Assembly: GCF_032104385.1 (NCBI RefSeq)
Contig: NZ_DAMCHJ010000019.1
Location: forward strand, 1 to 36,268
Source: Tissierella sp032104385
GTDB lineage: Bacteria > Bacillota > Clostridia > Tissierellales > Tissierellaceae
DNA length: 36,268 nucleotides
Direction: 5' to 3'
The number at the start of each line of letters is the position of its first letter. Position 1 is the stretch's first letter. A program made the translations under genes and the position numbers. The notes below the pieces were generated by a model that made no database searches, was not told the origin of the DNA, and saw nothing but the letters and a program-made list of their open reading frames with translations. Shown here piece by piece: positions 1 to 7,289 of the stretch.

Positions 1-3
1 TAT

Positions 4-77
4 GCGGGTGTAGCTCAGTGGTAGAGCCCCAGCCTTCCAAGCTGGTTGCGAGGGTTCGATCCCCTTCACCCGCTCCA
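4..77 (+). tRNA. tRNA-Gly (anticodon TCC)
   Basis: A full cloverleaf can be read. The seven-base acceptor arm GCGGGTG pairs with CACCCGC, the D-arm is present, the anticodon TCC lies in CTTCCAA, the T-arm carries GGTTCGATCC, and an encoded CCA ends the gene. It lies 73 bases upstream of tRNA-Arg on the same strand, so the two probably form a small host tRNA cluster. It lies outside the prophage. Confidence 0.96.
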
Positions 78-150
78 TATATGTACCCCGTAGGGTATAG
101 TTCGATAGTTCTTTAGGGATCCATTTATTTATTCTTGTAGTCATAATAAT

Positions 151-227
151 GTACCCTTAGCTCAGCTGGATAGAGTGTCTGGCTACGAACCAGAAGGTCG
201 GGGGTTCGACTCCCTCAGGGTACGCCA
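151..227 (+). tRNA. tRNA-Arg (anticodon ACG), probable prophage attachment gene
   Basis: The acceptor arm GTACCCT pairs with AGGGTAC. The anticodon ACG lies in CTACGAA, the T-arm carries GGTTCGACTCC, and CCA is encoded. The gene is intact at the prophage edge and the integrase ends 109 bases downstream, pointing towards it. That is the usual arrangement when a phage integrates into the 3' part of a tRNA gene and restores it. With the wobble A changed to inosine this tRNA would read CGT, CGC and CGA codons. Confidence 0.96.
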
Positions 228-338
228 TAACGTTGAAATTTCAACATTCTGTAAAAGCAGATTTTGTGTGAAAAAAGATTTAGCCAAAAATTAGCCAATT
301 AGTTTTTAATGGACTATATTAGATTGGTTTTTAATCTA
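205..338. other. predicted attL region with integrase arm-like repeats
   Basis: The attachment core should be in the 3' part of tRNA-Arg (about 190-227), because the integrase gene lies just beyond it. Four bases after CCA is a perfect 14-base palindrome, GTTGAAATTTCAAC (232-245). Two direct copies of TTAGCCAA follow at 280-287 and 291-298, which could be integrase arm sites. The core cannot be bounded because the matching right end is outside the window. Confidence 0.5.
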
Positions 339-1520
339 CTTGAATAGCGAGTTCAAGGATTGCACATCATCTGCTTTTGTGCTTTCTGTAACATGAGCAT
401 ATATTTCTGTAGTTTTAATAGAAGCATGTCCTAGTAATCGTGACACCGTGATGAGTTGTGCTCCATTTTTTATTAATTGAGTAGCAAAGGTATGCCTAAG
501 TGCATGGAACTTCTTATAAGGCACGTCTATGCCTTCAAAAGCCCTTTTCCATGATCTTAATAGATTTCTACTGTCGATATATGTTCCTGTTTCAGAAGGG
601 AATAGCAGGTCGTTATCTTGATATAATTCACCTAGTTTTAATTTTTCTTCAATTCGGATCTTGTTCAATTCAGCGAGGTCTTTTTTTAATTCTGTGGGTA
701 TTGGAACTTTTCTTATGGATTTTTTAGTTTTGGGTCTAGTAACTATTGTTTCATAACTATAATTGTCTGCATCATCATAAAGTTTTGCGAAACTTAATGT
801 TTTAGTAACTTGGACAACCATATTTTTAATATCAGTTTTTTTGAGTGCTAATATTTCTCCTTGTCTTAGTCCAGTACCTAGAGCAAATTTGACCATTATT
901 TTTAATTTCTTATTTTTTATACCTTCTAGTAGTACAGGTATTTCTTCATCTGTAAAAGTCTCAACCGTTCCCTCATCTTCTATGAACAAATCTATTTCCC
1001 CTACATCTTCTTCTTTTTTATAAACATCTAGTTTTATCCCAGTGCAAGGATTTCTTAGTAAATATCCTTCAATTACTGCATATTTAAAAAACATATTTAT
1101 TACTTTATGAAGATTTTTAATTTGAGAATAAGACTTCCCTTGTTCATGTAATTTATTATAGCACCTCTGAACATTCACCCTTTGAATATCTTCTAAAATC
1201 ATAAAACCTAAACTACTTTCTTCTACATAATTTCTATAGATTCCCTCATATCTTTCGAAACTTGTAACCTTTATTCCAGATACTTTGAGAACATCCCATA
1301 CCCAATTAAACATTGCCATTGAGAGTGAGTCCCTAATACTAATATGGTTTATTCCAAGAAGCTTATTTTTCATCCAACCATCTTTTTGATTTTCAGCATC
1401 CGTCTTAGAAGTACCATAAAAATTTTTAATAACATCTTTTCCTTTTCTATCTTTTCCTATTGTGACCCTTAAACGATAATAATCTATACCGTTTATGTTG
1501 CAATTTGTTTTTACTGCCAT
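336..1520 (-). CDS. int: tyrosine recombinase integrase
   Basis: A site-specific recombinase of 394 residues that would insert and excise the prophage at tRNA-Arg. The N-terminal ~60 residues look like an arm-binding domain (a GIDYYRLRVTIGKDRKGK stretch), followed by a SAM-like core-binding domain (about 65-160) and the catalytic domain (about 190-380). Active-site residues are visible: R219 in GTGLRQGE, a lysine in the TRPKTKKS turn, H339 and R342 in HALRHTF, H365 in LLGHAS and the nucleophile Y374 in TEIYAHV. Length and order match Tn916/phage-type integrases. AGGAGG lies 7 bases before the ATG. It is the last gene of the leftward lysogeny operon. Confidence 0.95.
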   Translation of the reverse strand: MAVKTNCNINGIDYYRLRVTIGKDRKGKDVIKNFYGTSKTDAENQKDGWMKNKLLGINHISIRDSLSMAMFNWVWDVLKVSGIKVTSFERYEGIYRNYVEESSLGFMILEDIQRVNVQRCYNKLHEQGKSYSQIKNLHKVINMFFKYAVIEGYLLRNPCTGIKLDVYKKEEDVGEIDLFIEDEGTVETFTDEEIPVLLEGIKNKKLKIMVKFALGTGLRQGEILALKKTDIKNMVVQVTKTLSFAKLYDDADNYSYETIVTRPKTKKSIRKVPIPTELKKDLAELNKIRIEEKLKLGELYQDNDLLFPSETGTYIDSRNLLRSWKRAFEGIDVPYKKFHALRHTFATQLIKNGAQLITVSRLLGHASIKTTEIYAHVTESTKADDVQSLNSLFK

Positions 1521-1567
1521 TATAGGCCTCCTTTCTTAAACTTATGTTCTTTGTTTATTTATATTAA

Positions 1568-1585
1568 AGAGCCAATCAAGGCTCT
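1568..1585 (-). terminator. weak hairpin after the ImmA-like gene
   Basis: AGAGCC and GGCTCT pair across a six-base loop just after the stop codon of the ImmA-like gene on the minus strand. Only TTAATAT follows, so it is a weak terminator at best and may only reduce read-through into the integrase gene. The same stem sequence recurs in the stronger terminator at 17728. Confidence 0.4.
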
Positions 1586-1608
1586 GAATATCATGTATGT
1601 AATTATCT

Positions 1609-2085
1609 TTATTCTATTATTTCCAATACAGATAAAGGGTCGAAATATACCACATAATTATCTATTTGACAATATAGTCCATATATACATTTAAAATGTG
1701 TAAGTGCCATTTCTATAAATGATTCAGTTACCCCTAAAAATTCTGATAACTCATACCTATTTCTTACACCAGCATTAAACGCACCTATAAAATCCTCAAC
1801 TACGATTAATTTTTGGACTGCCCATCTTCTAGCCTTAATCTCCTGCTTTATATTTTCTGTTTTAGACTGATCTGAGATATCTCCAAAAGTAGTGTAGTGA
1901 TGGCCTATTTCCTCAGCTAAAGTACAAGTTTTAGTTTTAGTGCATTCTATATTTTTGTTTAATAGAATTAAATTATCGGAATTAGTTTCAATATAATAGC
2001 CTGAAATATCATCAGGAAGATTTGCTGTATCATCTATGATAACATTATTTTCAACTTCCATCAGTAGTTTTTCATATCCTCCCAT
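1609..2085 (-). CDS. ImmA/IrrE family metallopeptidase
   Basis: A 158-residue cytoplasmic protease-like protein of the ImmA/IrrE (DUF955) family. In mobile elements these proteins cleave or antagonise the neighbouring XRE repressor and so trigger induction. The zinc motif reads AEEIGHH at about residues 57-63: the catalytic Glu59 and His62 are kept, while the first His of HExxH is a Glu, a variant I recall as common in short phage members. It lies 12 bases downstream of the repressor on the same strand, so the two are probably co-transcribed. A GGAGG site lies upstream of the ATG. The family call is good; the repressor as its target is inferred from position. Confidence 0.85.
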   Translation of the reverse strand: MGGYEKLLMEVENNVIIDDTANLPDDISGYYIETNSDNLILLNKNIECTKTKTCTLAEEIGHHYTTFGDISDQSKTENIKQEIKARRWAVQKLIVVEDFIGAFNAGVRNRYELSEFLGVTESFIEMALTHFKCIYGLYCQIDNYVVYFDPLSVLEIIE

Positions 2086-2097
2086 AAAAAAACCTCC

Positions 2098-2472
2098 CTA
2101 TTTTTCTCTTTTTGCTAATGCAATTTGAATTGCTAATTTTATTTTTTCTATTTCTGAATCTGATAGCGGTCCGTCATGACCTACTTTATGTGCTGCTTGA
2201 GTCAATATTTCTATCTCGCTTAGAGTTCTATCATCTTTACTAGAGGATTTTTTTTCATCAGATAACCCTATTAAATAATCTAAGCTTACGTTAAAGTATT
2301 TGGATAATATTCTAGCATACTCCATTGAAGGTTCAGCTTTATTATTTTCCCATCTAGATATCATAGATTTAGAAGGAGTTACTCCATATTGTTTTAACTG
2401 CTCTACCATTTCGTCCATTGATAAAGATTTCTCTTCTCTTAGAGATTTTAGAATTTCACCTATACTTTTCAT
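2098..2472 (-). CDS. XRE-family lysogeny repressor (CI-like)
   Basis: A probable lysogeny repressor of about 124 residues. An XRE helix-turn-helix fills residues ~5-65 (IGEILKSLREEKSLS, then SKSMISRWENNKAEPS and FNVSLDYLIGLSD). A short linker and a helical C-terminal tail follow. There is no LexA-type autoprotease domain, so inactivation by the adjacent ImmA-like protein is plausible. An ATG exists at 2484, but it directly abuts the AAAGGA site; the ATG at 2472 has normal spacing and is preferred. Transcription would come from the leftward promoter overlapped by operator 2520-2535, which suggests autoregulation. Confidence 0.88.
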   Translation of the reverse strand: MKSIGEILKSLREEKSLSMDEMVEQLKQYGVTPSKSMISRWENNKAEPSMEYARILSKYFNVSLDYLIGLSDEKKSSSKDDRTLSEIEILTQAAHKVGHDGPLSDSEIEKIKLAIQIALAKREK

Positions 2473-2505
2473 ATAATTAACCATCCTTTTTAATTGTTTT
2501 ATTAG

Positions 2506-2534
2506 AGTATATCATATAAATTCCATAATGGGAA
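2506..2534 (-). promoter_or_regulatory. leftward (repressor) promoter
   Basis: On the minus strand TTCCCA (2534-2529) and TATACT (2511-2506) are separated by 17 bases. The -10 is near consensus and the -35 matches four of six positions. The -35 and part of the spacer lie inside the inverted repeat at 2520-2535, so a bound regulator would block it. Confidence 0.55.
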
Positions 2535-2535
2535 C
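2520..2535. promoter_or_regulatory. operator 1, ATTCC-N6-GGAAC
   Basis: A 16-base inverted repeat, half-sites ATTCC and GGAAC with a six-base gap, lies over the -35/spacer of the leftward promoter. It matches the architecture of the repeat at 2605-2620 and is probably bound by the repressor or the Cro-like protein. Confidence 0.55.
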
Positions 2536-2564
2536 AATTTTTTATAAAAAATCAAAAAATGTTA

Positions 2565-2593
2565 TTGACAAAGGAACGAGGGTTTAATATACT
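2565..2593 (+). promoter_or_regulatory. rightward early promoter (PR-like)
   Basis: A near-perfect vegetative promoter: TTGACA at 2565-2570, a 17-base spacer, and TATACT at 2588-2593. It faces the Cro-like gene. A single operator-like half-site GGAAC (2573-2577) lies in the spacer, and a full inverted repeat lies just past the expected start point, so it is likely shut in the lysogen. Confidence 0.85.
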
Positions 2594-2604
2594 ATAACCA
2601 AGAA

Positions 2605-2620
2605 GTTCCAGAAAAGGAAC
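2605..2620. promoter_or_regulatory. operator 2, GTTCC-N6-GGAAC
   Basis: A perfect five-base inverted repeat with a six-base gap, 12 bases after the rightward -10 element. It has the same half-sites and spacing as operator 1, with centres 85 bases apart. A repressor dimer here would block initial transcription of the early genes, and pairing with operator 1 could form a loop. Confidence 0.6.
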
Positions 2621-2648
2621 AAAAAGGAAGGGAGGAGAGAGCTACATT

Positions 2649-2909
2649 ATGAAAGGATATCCTAAAGTAAAAGGTTTTTTAGTAGAAAATGGAATAAGGC
2701 AAAAATATGTTGCGAATATGCTGAATATGTCCATATCAACTTTTAATAATAAGTTAAATGGCATTGGGGATTTTACTATAACGGATGTAAAAAAAATGTG
2801 TGCCGAATTAGAAATTAAAGCCGATATTTTTTTTAACGACTATGTTCCTGAAAAGCAACATAAAAAATTACATGGGAGTCAAATAGAAAGGAGGAACGAG
2901 AATGAATAA
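2649..2909 (+). CDS. Cro-like helix-turn-helix protein
   Basis: The first gene of the rightward early operon, 86 residues. Residues ~8-60 form an XRE-like HTH (GIRQKYVANMLNMSISTFNNKLNG, described in parts: QKYVANML helix, then STFNNKLN recognition helix). The small size and the place directly downstream of the early promoter fit a Cro-type antagonist of the repressor. A GGAGGAGAG site precedes the ATG. It overlaps the next gene by eight bases, which suggests coupled translation. Confidence 0.78.
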   Translation: MKGYPKVKGFLVENGIRQKYVANMLNMSISTFNNKLNGIGDFTITDVKKMCAELEIKADIFFNDYVPEKQHKKLHGSQIERRNENE

Positions 2910-3564
2910 TTTAATAAATATTCAAGACAGAAATGGTCAATTAATAGTTAGCAGTAGAGAAGTAGCAGAGAATCTCGAGAAGGAACATAAGCATGTTATG
3001 GAATCAATAAGGGAATTGGAAACATCGGTCGAAAATTCGGCACATCTTTTTATACCAAGTAAATATAGAGACAGTTACAAGAGAGAACAAAGTGAATATC
3101 TTCTAACAAGAGATGGATTTACATTATTAGCAATGGGGTTCACAGGTAGAAAGGCTTTGGAATGGAAACTCAAGTATATTGAAGCTTTTAATAAGATGGA
3201 AAACGCATTAAAAGAAGTCTATCATATTTCACAGACTGCAATAGTCAATAACATCATGGAGGCTTTAGAAGATAAGCTAATAAACACTATAGATAAAAGA
3301 TTATCTGTATATGAAGAAAACTATAGACCAACTCATGCAAATAAAATAGATCTTAATAACTACATTAAAAATAGTCTAGGTGATGATAGAGAAGTCGGAG
3401 AGGTTAACTTAGTAAAACAAAGAGTTTTATTAATGTTAGATGCCGATGCGTGGCAAGATATTCCTTATAAGAAATTGACGGATAATATTAGATTAATTGA
3501 TGAGAGTATAAGAGCAATAAAAAGCTTTAGAACTAAATTACAGTTAAGTCTATTTGAGAATTGA
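2902..3564 (+). CDS. Rha family phage regulatory protein
   Basis: A 220-residue protein whose first ~105 residues match the phage Rha domain (pRha): VSSREVAENLEKEHKHVMESI near the start, then EYLLTRDGFTLLAMGFTG and ALEWKLKYIEAFNKME. Rha proteins are phage regulators linked to lysis/lysogeny control in some lambdoid phages. The C-terminal half has no domain I recognise and is rich in basic residues. The start follows a strong AGGAGG and overlaps the preceding Cro-like gene. The family is clear; the precise role here is not known. Confidence 0.87.
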   Translation: MNNLINIQDRNGQLIVSSREVAENLEKEHKHVMESIRELETSVENSAHLFIPSKYRDSYKREQSEYLLTRDGFTLLAMGFTGRKALEWKLKYIEAFNKMENALKEVYHISQTAIVNNIMEALEDKLINTIDKRLSVYEENYRPTHANKIDLNNYIKNSLGDDREVGEVNLVKQRVLLMLDADAWQDIPYKKLTDNIRLIDESIRAIKSFRTKLQLSLFEN

Positions 3565-3582
3565 TTTAATGGAGGTGCAACT

Positions 3583-3783
3583 ATGGAAGCCAAACTTATA
3601 TCAGTAAAACAAGCTGCTAAGCTATACGGATTTCCTCAACAAGAGCTATATAGATTAGTAGCTAATAAACAAGTACCCTATATTGAAATAGAAAGCCTTT
3701 CAGGTAATAAGATGAAAAAGATAAATACTAGAACCTTTGAGGAATGGCTAAATAATTTATCGAGAGAAAATGCAAGTATATAG
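3583..3783 (+). CDS. excisionase-like helix-turn-helix protein
   Basis: A 66-residue protein with a MerR/excisionase-type winged HTH: an SVKQAAKLYGFPQQELYRLV helix pair, then VPYIEI, a basic turn (NKMKKINT) and the final FEEWL helix. Such proteins either bend attachment-site DNA for excision (Xis) or act as small regulators. It lies 2 kb from the integrase on the opposite strand, so it would be made only after induction, which suits an excisionase. A GGAGG site precedes the ATG. Confidence 0.72.
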   Translation: MEAKLISVKQAAKLYGFPQQELYRLVANKQVPYIEIESLSGNKMKKINTRTFEEWLNNLSRENASI

Positions 3784-3795
3784 GAGGTCTAAGTA

Positions 3796-3906
3796 ATGAA
3801 TATCAAATATTTAAAGTATTATATGCAAAAATGCCTAAGGAATGGCATTGAACCAACTTGGAAATCCTTAAGGCTTTGGTATGAAACTACAAATATAAGT
3901 TTTTAG
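3796..3906 (+). CDS. small unknown protein, 36 residues
   Basis: A short open frame begins ATGAATATCAAA after a good TAGGAGGTCT site and ends at TAG. The product is basic and aromatic-rich (KYLKYYMQKCLR, then TWKSLRLWYE). It lies between two genes with their own ribosome sites in a compact early operon, which supports it being real. I do not recognise it. Confidence 0.55.
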   Translation: MNIKYLKYYMQKCLRNGIEPTWKSLRLWYETTNISF

Positions 3907-3923
3907 TGATAGGAGGGACAGGC

Positions 3924-4271
3924 GTGAAAAACTCCATAAAGGAATTGGAATTAGAAATAGAAATAGCACTTACAAAGTTAGACATCAGAGAAACTAAAAT
4001 ACTCATAAAGAAATATGAAAAGAAAGTATCTAAAGAAAAAGAAAAATTGAAGAAGAAATATAAATATGAGTCACAAGAAGAACTTAGAGAAGCTTTTGAG
4101 AATGATGTAATAACATTGAAGGAATTTGACAAAATACAAAATTATTTTGAATCACAAGAAAAAAGTATTAATGAAATATTTTTAGAATATTTGAAGAGAA
4201 ATAACGCAGAAGATTTAAAGCATCTAAAAAGATTAGAAGATGAATTGTTAGTTGAAATTGCTAGAAGCTAG
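3924..4271 (+). CDS. unknown coiled-coil protein
   Basis: About 115 residues from a GTG start after AGGAGG; the upstream in-frame GTG at 3906 lies before that site and is rejected. The protein is almost wholly helical and highly charged, with a lysine/glutamate-rich coiled coil at about residues 30-55 (KKYEKKVSKEKEKLKKKY). No enzymatic motif is visible. It sits among small early genes of unknown role. Function unknown. Confidence 0.72.
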   Translation: MKNSIKELELEIEIALTKLDIRETKILIKKYEKKVSKEKEKLKKKYKYESQEELREAFENDVITLKEFDKIQNYFESQEKSINEIFLEYLKRNNAEDLKHLKRLEDELLVEIARS

Positions 4272-4283
4272 GAGGTGTAATAC

Positions 4284-4445
4284 TTGACAGATGAATATAG
4301 ACAAGCTCTAAAAGAACTTGAAAAGGCTAGGGCTAATTATGATGAAACACCAGACGAATTTGAAGGTGTAGCTTATCACGAGTTAAAGGCAGCAGAGGAA
4401 AGAGTTATGGCCATTATTAGAGAACAGAGGATGATGAGAAAATGA
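4284..4445 (+). CDS. small helical protein, 53 residues
   Basis: Translation probably starts at TTG after AGGAGGTG (4270-4277). The product runs TDEYRQALKEL, then ARANYDETPDEFEGVAY and HELKAAEERVMAI. It is a pattern I recall from small proteins of clostridial and bacillus phages, with no known function. It overlaps the next ATG by four bases (ATGA), indicating translational coupling. Confidence 0.65.
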   Translation: MTDEYRQALKELEKARANYDETPDEFEGVAYHELKAAEERVMAIIREQRMMRK

Positions 4446-4654
4446 AAATAATATTTGATAAAAAGCTTTTTAAAAGACATGCACCTAAAAAGATACAGAA
4501 GGTACTAAGTCATTATGTAGATTTAATAGATGGAAAAGAAGTTGTTTTTAATCTGCCAAATAACGATACGTATGGAACTTTAGAATATGAATATGAAGGA
4601 CAAAACTGTGAGTTGTATCCGATTCATCGAAATTGGTGCAGAGAGGAGGTGTAG
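4442..4654 (+). CDS. unknown early protein, 70 residues
   Basis: A 70-residue protein beginning MKIIFDKKLFKRH, coupled to the preceding gene by an ATGA overlap. The N-terminal third is basic and the C-terminal half acidic, ending HRNWCREEV. I recognise no domain. The ribosome site of the next gene lies inside its last codons, which supports one continuous operon. Confidence 0.65.
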   Translation: MKIIFDKKLFKRHAPKKIQKVLSHYVDLIDGKEVVFNLPNNDTYGTLEYEYEGQNCELYPIHRNWCREEV

Positions 4655-4656
4655 CA

Positions 4657-5154
4657 GTGGAACACGCAGGAATGGTTAGAAGAGTAGATGAGTTAGGCAG
4701 AGTTGTAATACCTAAAGAAATTAGAAGGACTTTAAGGATTAGAGAAGGGGATCCATTGGAGATTTGTACTAATTCAAAAGATGGAACAGTAACTTTGAAA
4801 AAGTATCATCCTGAAAAGATATTTGATTTTAATGATGAAGAATTGGAGGAAATTATAGCAGCACTTAATTCAAAAATTAAGATGATAGATATTGCCTTAG
4901 CTTTTCAGGATAGAGAAGATGCGCCACAGCTAATCGAAGATAAAAATCTAAAATATAAAGAATCAAGATACTTATGTAGAACAATAATCAATAAAATTAA
5001 GTTTGAAAATAAAGTATATGTGGGTCATGATTTTTATCTTCCTAAAGAAGTCATTACTTGCGATATTGACCAGGGAGGATGTGATAAGGATTTTGTATTA
5101 AGTGTAGATAAGAAAGTTATATTAAAGACTTTTAAAATTGAAGGGGAGGAATAA
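4657..5154 (+). CDS. AbrB/SpoVT-type regulator with a C-terminal extension
   Basis: About 165 residues from a GTG start eight bases after GAGGAGG. The N-terminal ~45 residues are a swapped-hairpin AbrB DNA-binding domain: GMVRRVDELGRVVIPKEIRR, followed by LRIREGDPLEI. This is close to host AbrB/SpoVT/Abh proteins, which act as transition-state regulators. Here the domain is fused to ~110 residues of unknown role, with a helical segment and then a Cys-containing stretch (TCDIDQGGCDKDF). It may let the phage read or change host growth-phase control; that is inference. Confidence 0.8.
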   Translation: MEHAGMVRRVDELGRVVIPKEIRRTLRIREGDPLEICTNSKDGTVTLKKYHPEKIFDFNDEELEEIIAALNSKIKMIDIALAFQDREDAPQLIEDKNLKYKESRYLCRTIINKIKFENKVYVGHDFYLPKEVITCDIDQGGCDKDFVLSVDKKVILKTFKIEGEE

Positions 5155-5157
5155 ATC

Positions 5158-5325
5158 ATGGCTAAATGTTTTGCAGATAATGGAACTATATGTACAGCTC
5201 TAAGAGTAAAAGAATGTAGAGGTTGTAGTTTCTTTAAAACAATTGAACAGAAACGTAAAGATGATGAAAGAACTAAGAAAAGATTAGATTCTTTAAAAGA
5301 TAAGACTGTAAATACCTATTTTTAA
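5158..5325 (+). CDS. small Cys-rich protein, 55 residues
   Basis: A 55-residue frame after AAGGGGAGGAATAA. The N-terminal half holds four cysteines (C4, C12, C20 and C23: AKCFADNGTICTALRVKECR, then GCSFF), likely a small metal-binding knuckle. The C-terminal half is a charged helix (KRKDDERTKKRLDSLKDK). I recall similar short proteins in clostridial phages but know no function. Confidence 0.65.
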   Translation: MAKCFADNGTICTALRVKECRGCSFFKTIEQKRKDDERTKKRLDSLKDKTVNTYF

Positions 5326-5340
5326 AGGGGGGTGTCAGTT

Positions 5341-5514
5341 GTGGATGGAAAAATAGAAGACTTAATAAAAGAATATAGAAAAAGGGCAGCCGGTCACTAT
5401 AGAGATTTTCAACAAGTAGAAGGTTCAGAAAAACAGATAAGTGTTGGACTCTTCATTTGCTATGCATTGGTAATTATGGAACTTGAAGAATTATCGGAAA
5501 GTAATGTTAAATAA
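5341..5514 (+). CDS. unknown early protein, 57 residues
   Basis: Starts at GTG with the AAGGGGGGTG site about seven bases upstream; the GTG at 5332 is part of that site and is rejected. The product is helical, with an acidic C-terminus (YALVIMELEELSES). No domain is recognised. Confidence 0.6.
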   Translation: MDGKIEDLIKEYRKRAAGHYRDFQQVEGSEKQISVGLFICYALVIMELEELSESNVK

Positions 5515-5531
5515 TCTAAAGAGGTGATTAT

Positions 5532-5687
5532 GTGATAGATGAAGTTATTAAAGAAGCAGCTAAGATTATGAGGGAAAATCCATCAATGAAATTTTATGAA
5601 GCAATAATTGAAGCTAAGAAGATCTTGAAAGAAAAAGACCTTCAGGACGGCAATCCTAAAAGGTTAAAAATAAAAATATCCAATTAA
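5532..5687 (+). CDS. small unknown protein, 51 residues
   Basis: A GTG-initiated frame five bases after GAGGTG. The product is mostly charged helix (EVIKEAAKIMRENPSMKFYE, then AIIEAKKILKEK). It has good spacing to its neighbours and the same codon habits as the operon. The function is unknown. Confidence 0.55.
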   Translation: MIDEVIKEAAKIMRENPSMKFYEAIIEAKKILKEKDLQDGNPKRLKIKISN

Positions 5688-5710
5688 ATTATAACATAGG
5701 AGGTATAAAA

Positions 5711-6112
5711 ATGGAATTAGAAATTAAAGTTAACATAAATGGTTTAGATCAGTTGACAGAAGCATTGGCTTTGATAGGTAGTGCTTTAGCTTATCAGAAA
5801 GGAATGATTAATACAGCAGATGCAGCAGTAAATCTAATGCTAGATGTTACTGATAAAGTAGAGGATCTTACAGAGGAAACACCAGAACTAAAGAAAGAAG
5901 AAATTAAAGTAAAAGAGGAGCCTAAAGAAGTAGTGGCAGAAGAACCGCCTTCAATTACTATTGAACAGGTAAGAGCTGCTTTTATGGCTAAGAATTCAAA
6001 AGGTAATACTGAAAAACTTAAATCTATTCTTAAGGATTTTGGAGTTAAGAAGGTTACGGATTTAGAGGAAAAAGATTTTCCAGCAGTATTAAAGGCATTG
6101 GAGGAGATTTAA
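5711..6112 (+). CDS. unknown phage protein with a two-part layout
   Basis: A 133-residue protein. Residues 1-60 are a predicted helical domain (INGLDQLTEALALIGSALAY); residues ~60-83 are a low-complexity Glu/Lys/Pro linker (EEIKVKEEPKEVVAEEPP). Residues ~85-133 form a small C-terminal helical domain (ITIEQVRAAFMAKNSKG, then LKSILKDFGVKKVTDL) of a type common in phage proteins next to recombination genes. It overlaps the DUF2800 gene by one base (TAATG), so the two are probably co-translated. The role is unknown, perhaps a recombination accessory protein. Confidence 0.75.
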   Translation: MELEIKVNINGLDQLTEALALIGSALAYQKGMINTADAAVNLMLDVTDKVEDLTEETPELKKEEIKVKEEPKEVVAEEPPSITIEQVRAAFMAKNSKGNTEKLKSILKDFGVKKVTDLEEKDFPAVLKALEEI

Positions 6113-7260
6113 TGACAAAACATGCACTATTAAGTGCTTCAAGTGCTGAAAGGTGGTTAAATTGTACTCCTAGTGCAAGACTTTCAGAAAGATATGATGA
6201 CACTACAAGTACTTATGCTGCTGAAGGAACTTTAGCCCATAGTTTAGGAGAACTACAACTTCAATTAGCACTTAAATCCATTACAAAGAAAAAATATAAT
6301 GAAGAACTAAAGAAATTAAAGACTGATGAATTATTTTATGAAGGTATGGTAGATGAAGTAGAAGACTATGTAAATTATGTTTTAGAAACTTATCATGAAG
6401 CAGTGGCTAAGTCAAAAGATGCTGTAATATTTCTAGAAGAAAGATTAGATTTTAGTTCTTATGTACCTGAGGGATTTGGTACTGGGGACTGCATTATAAT
6501 AGCTGATGGAGAAATGGAAATCATTGACCTTAAGTTTGGAAAGGGTGTAGAGGTAAGCCCTGTTAACAACTCTCAATTAAAGCTTTATGCATTAGGAGCT
6601 TATGAGAAATATGGATTTATTTATGGAATAGAAAAAATCACTATGACCATAGCACAAGTAAGGCTCAATAATATTTCATCCTGGACCATAACTTCATCTA
6701 TGTTAGAAGAATGGGCAGAAACTGAATTAAAACCTAAGGCAGCAGTAGCATTTGAAGGCAAAGGAGAAACTGTTCCAGGTAGTTGGTGTACATTCTGCAA
6801 AGTAAGACAGATTTGCAAGGCTAGAGCTTATATGAATAAAGGTTTATATAACAAATTTCAAAAGGATCCTAATCTATTAAATATTGAAGAGATAGCTGAA
6901 ATACTAGGACAGGCTAGTGATATTGAGAAATGGGCAAAAGAAATAAAAGATTATGCATTAGATGAAGCTTTAAAAGGTATCAGATATCCTGGATTCAAAT
7001 TAGTAGAAGGAAGATCTAATAGAAAGATTGAAGATGAAGATGCTTTGGCTACTGTTTTACTAAAAGAAGGTTATGAGGAAGATAAGATTTATAAACCAAA
7101 AACTTTAGAAGGTATTACAAACCAAGAAAAGCTAATAGGTAAAAAGAAATTTACGGAATTAGCTGGAGAGCTAATTACCAAACCACCAGGAACACCAACT
7201 TTAGTTAGTGAAGATGATAAAAGACCTGAATTAGATTCAGCTGAGGAAGATTTCTTTTAA
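6112..7260 (+). CDS. DUF2800 protein, RecB/Cas4-like Fe-S nuclease
   Basis: A 382-residue protein of the DUF2800 family, a PD-(D/E)XK nuclease fold related to RecB/AddB/Cas4. The core residues are visible: H43 in EGTLAHSLGE, D126 in GTGDC, and D139/K141 in IIDLKFGKG. Four cysteines, C18 near the N-terminus plus C226, C229 and C235 (CTFCKVRQIC), match the C-Xn-C-X2-C-X5-C iron-sulfur layout of AddB and Cas4. It probably processes DNA ends for phage recombination together with the DUF2815 protein just downstream. AGGAGAT lies before the ATG. The family is clear; the exact substrate is inferred. Confidence 0.88.
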   Translation: MTKHALLSASSAERWLNCTPSARLSERYDDTTSTYAAEGTLAHSLGELQLQLALKSITKKKYNEELKKLKTDELFYEGMVDEVEDYVNYVLETYHEAVAKSKDAVIFLEERLDFSSYVPEGFGTGDCIIIADGEMEIIDLKFGKGVEVSPVNNSQLKLYALGAYEKYGFIYGIEKITMTIAQVRLNNISSWTITSSMLEEWAETELKPKAAVAFEGKGETVPGSWCTFCKVRQICKARAYMNKGLYNKFQKDPNLLNIEEIAEILGQASDIEKWAKEIKDYALDEALKGIRYPGFKLVEGRSNRKIEDEDALATVLLKEGYEEDKIYKPKTLEGITNQEKLIGKKKFTELAGELITKPPGTPTLVSEDDKRPELDSAEEDFF

Positions 7261-7289
7261 AAATAAAATATATTTAGGAGGAAAATTAA

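Noticed and set aside
500..727. Plus-strand frame inside the integrase gene
   Set aside because: The minus-strand integrase has all catalytic residues; this frame is a shadow.
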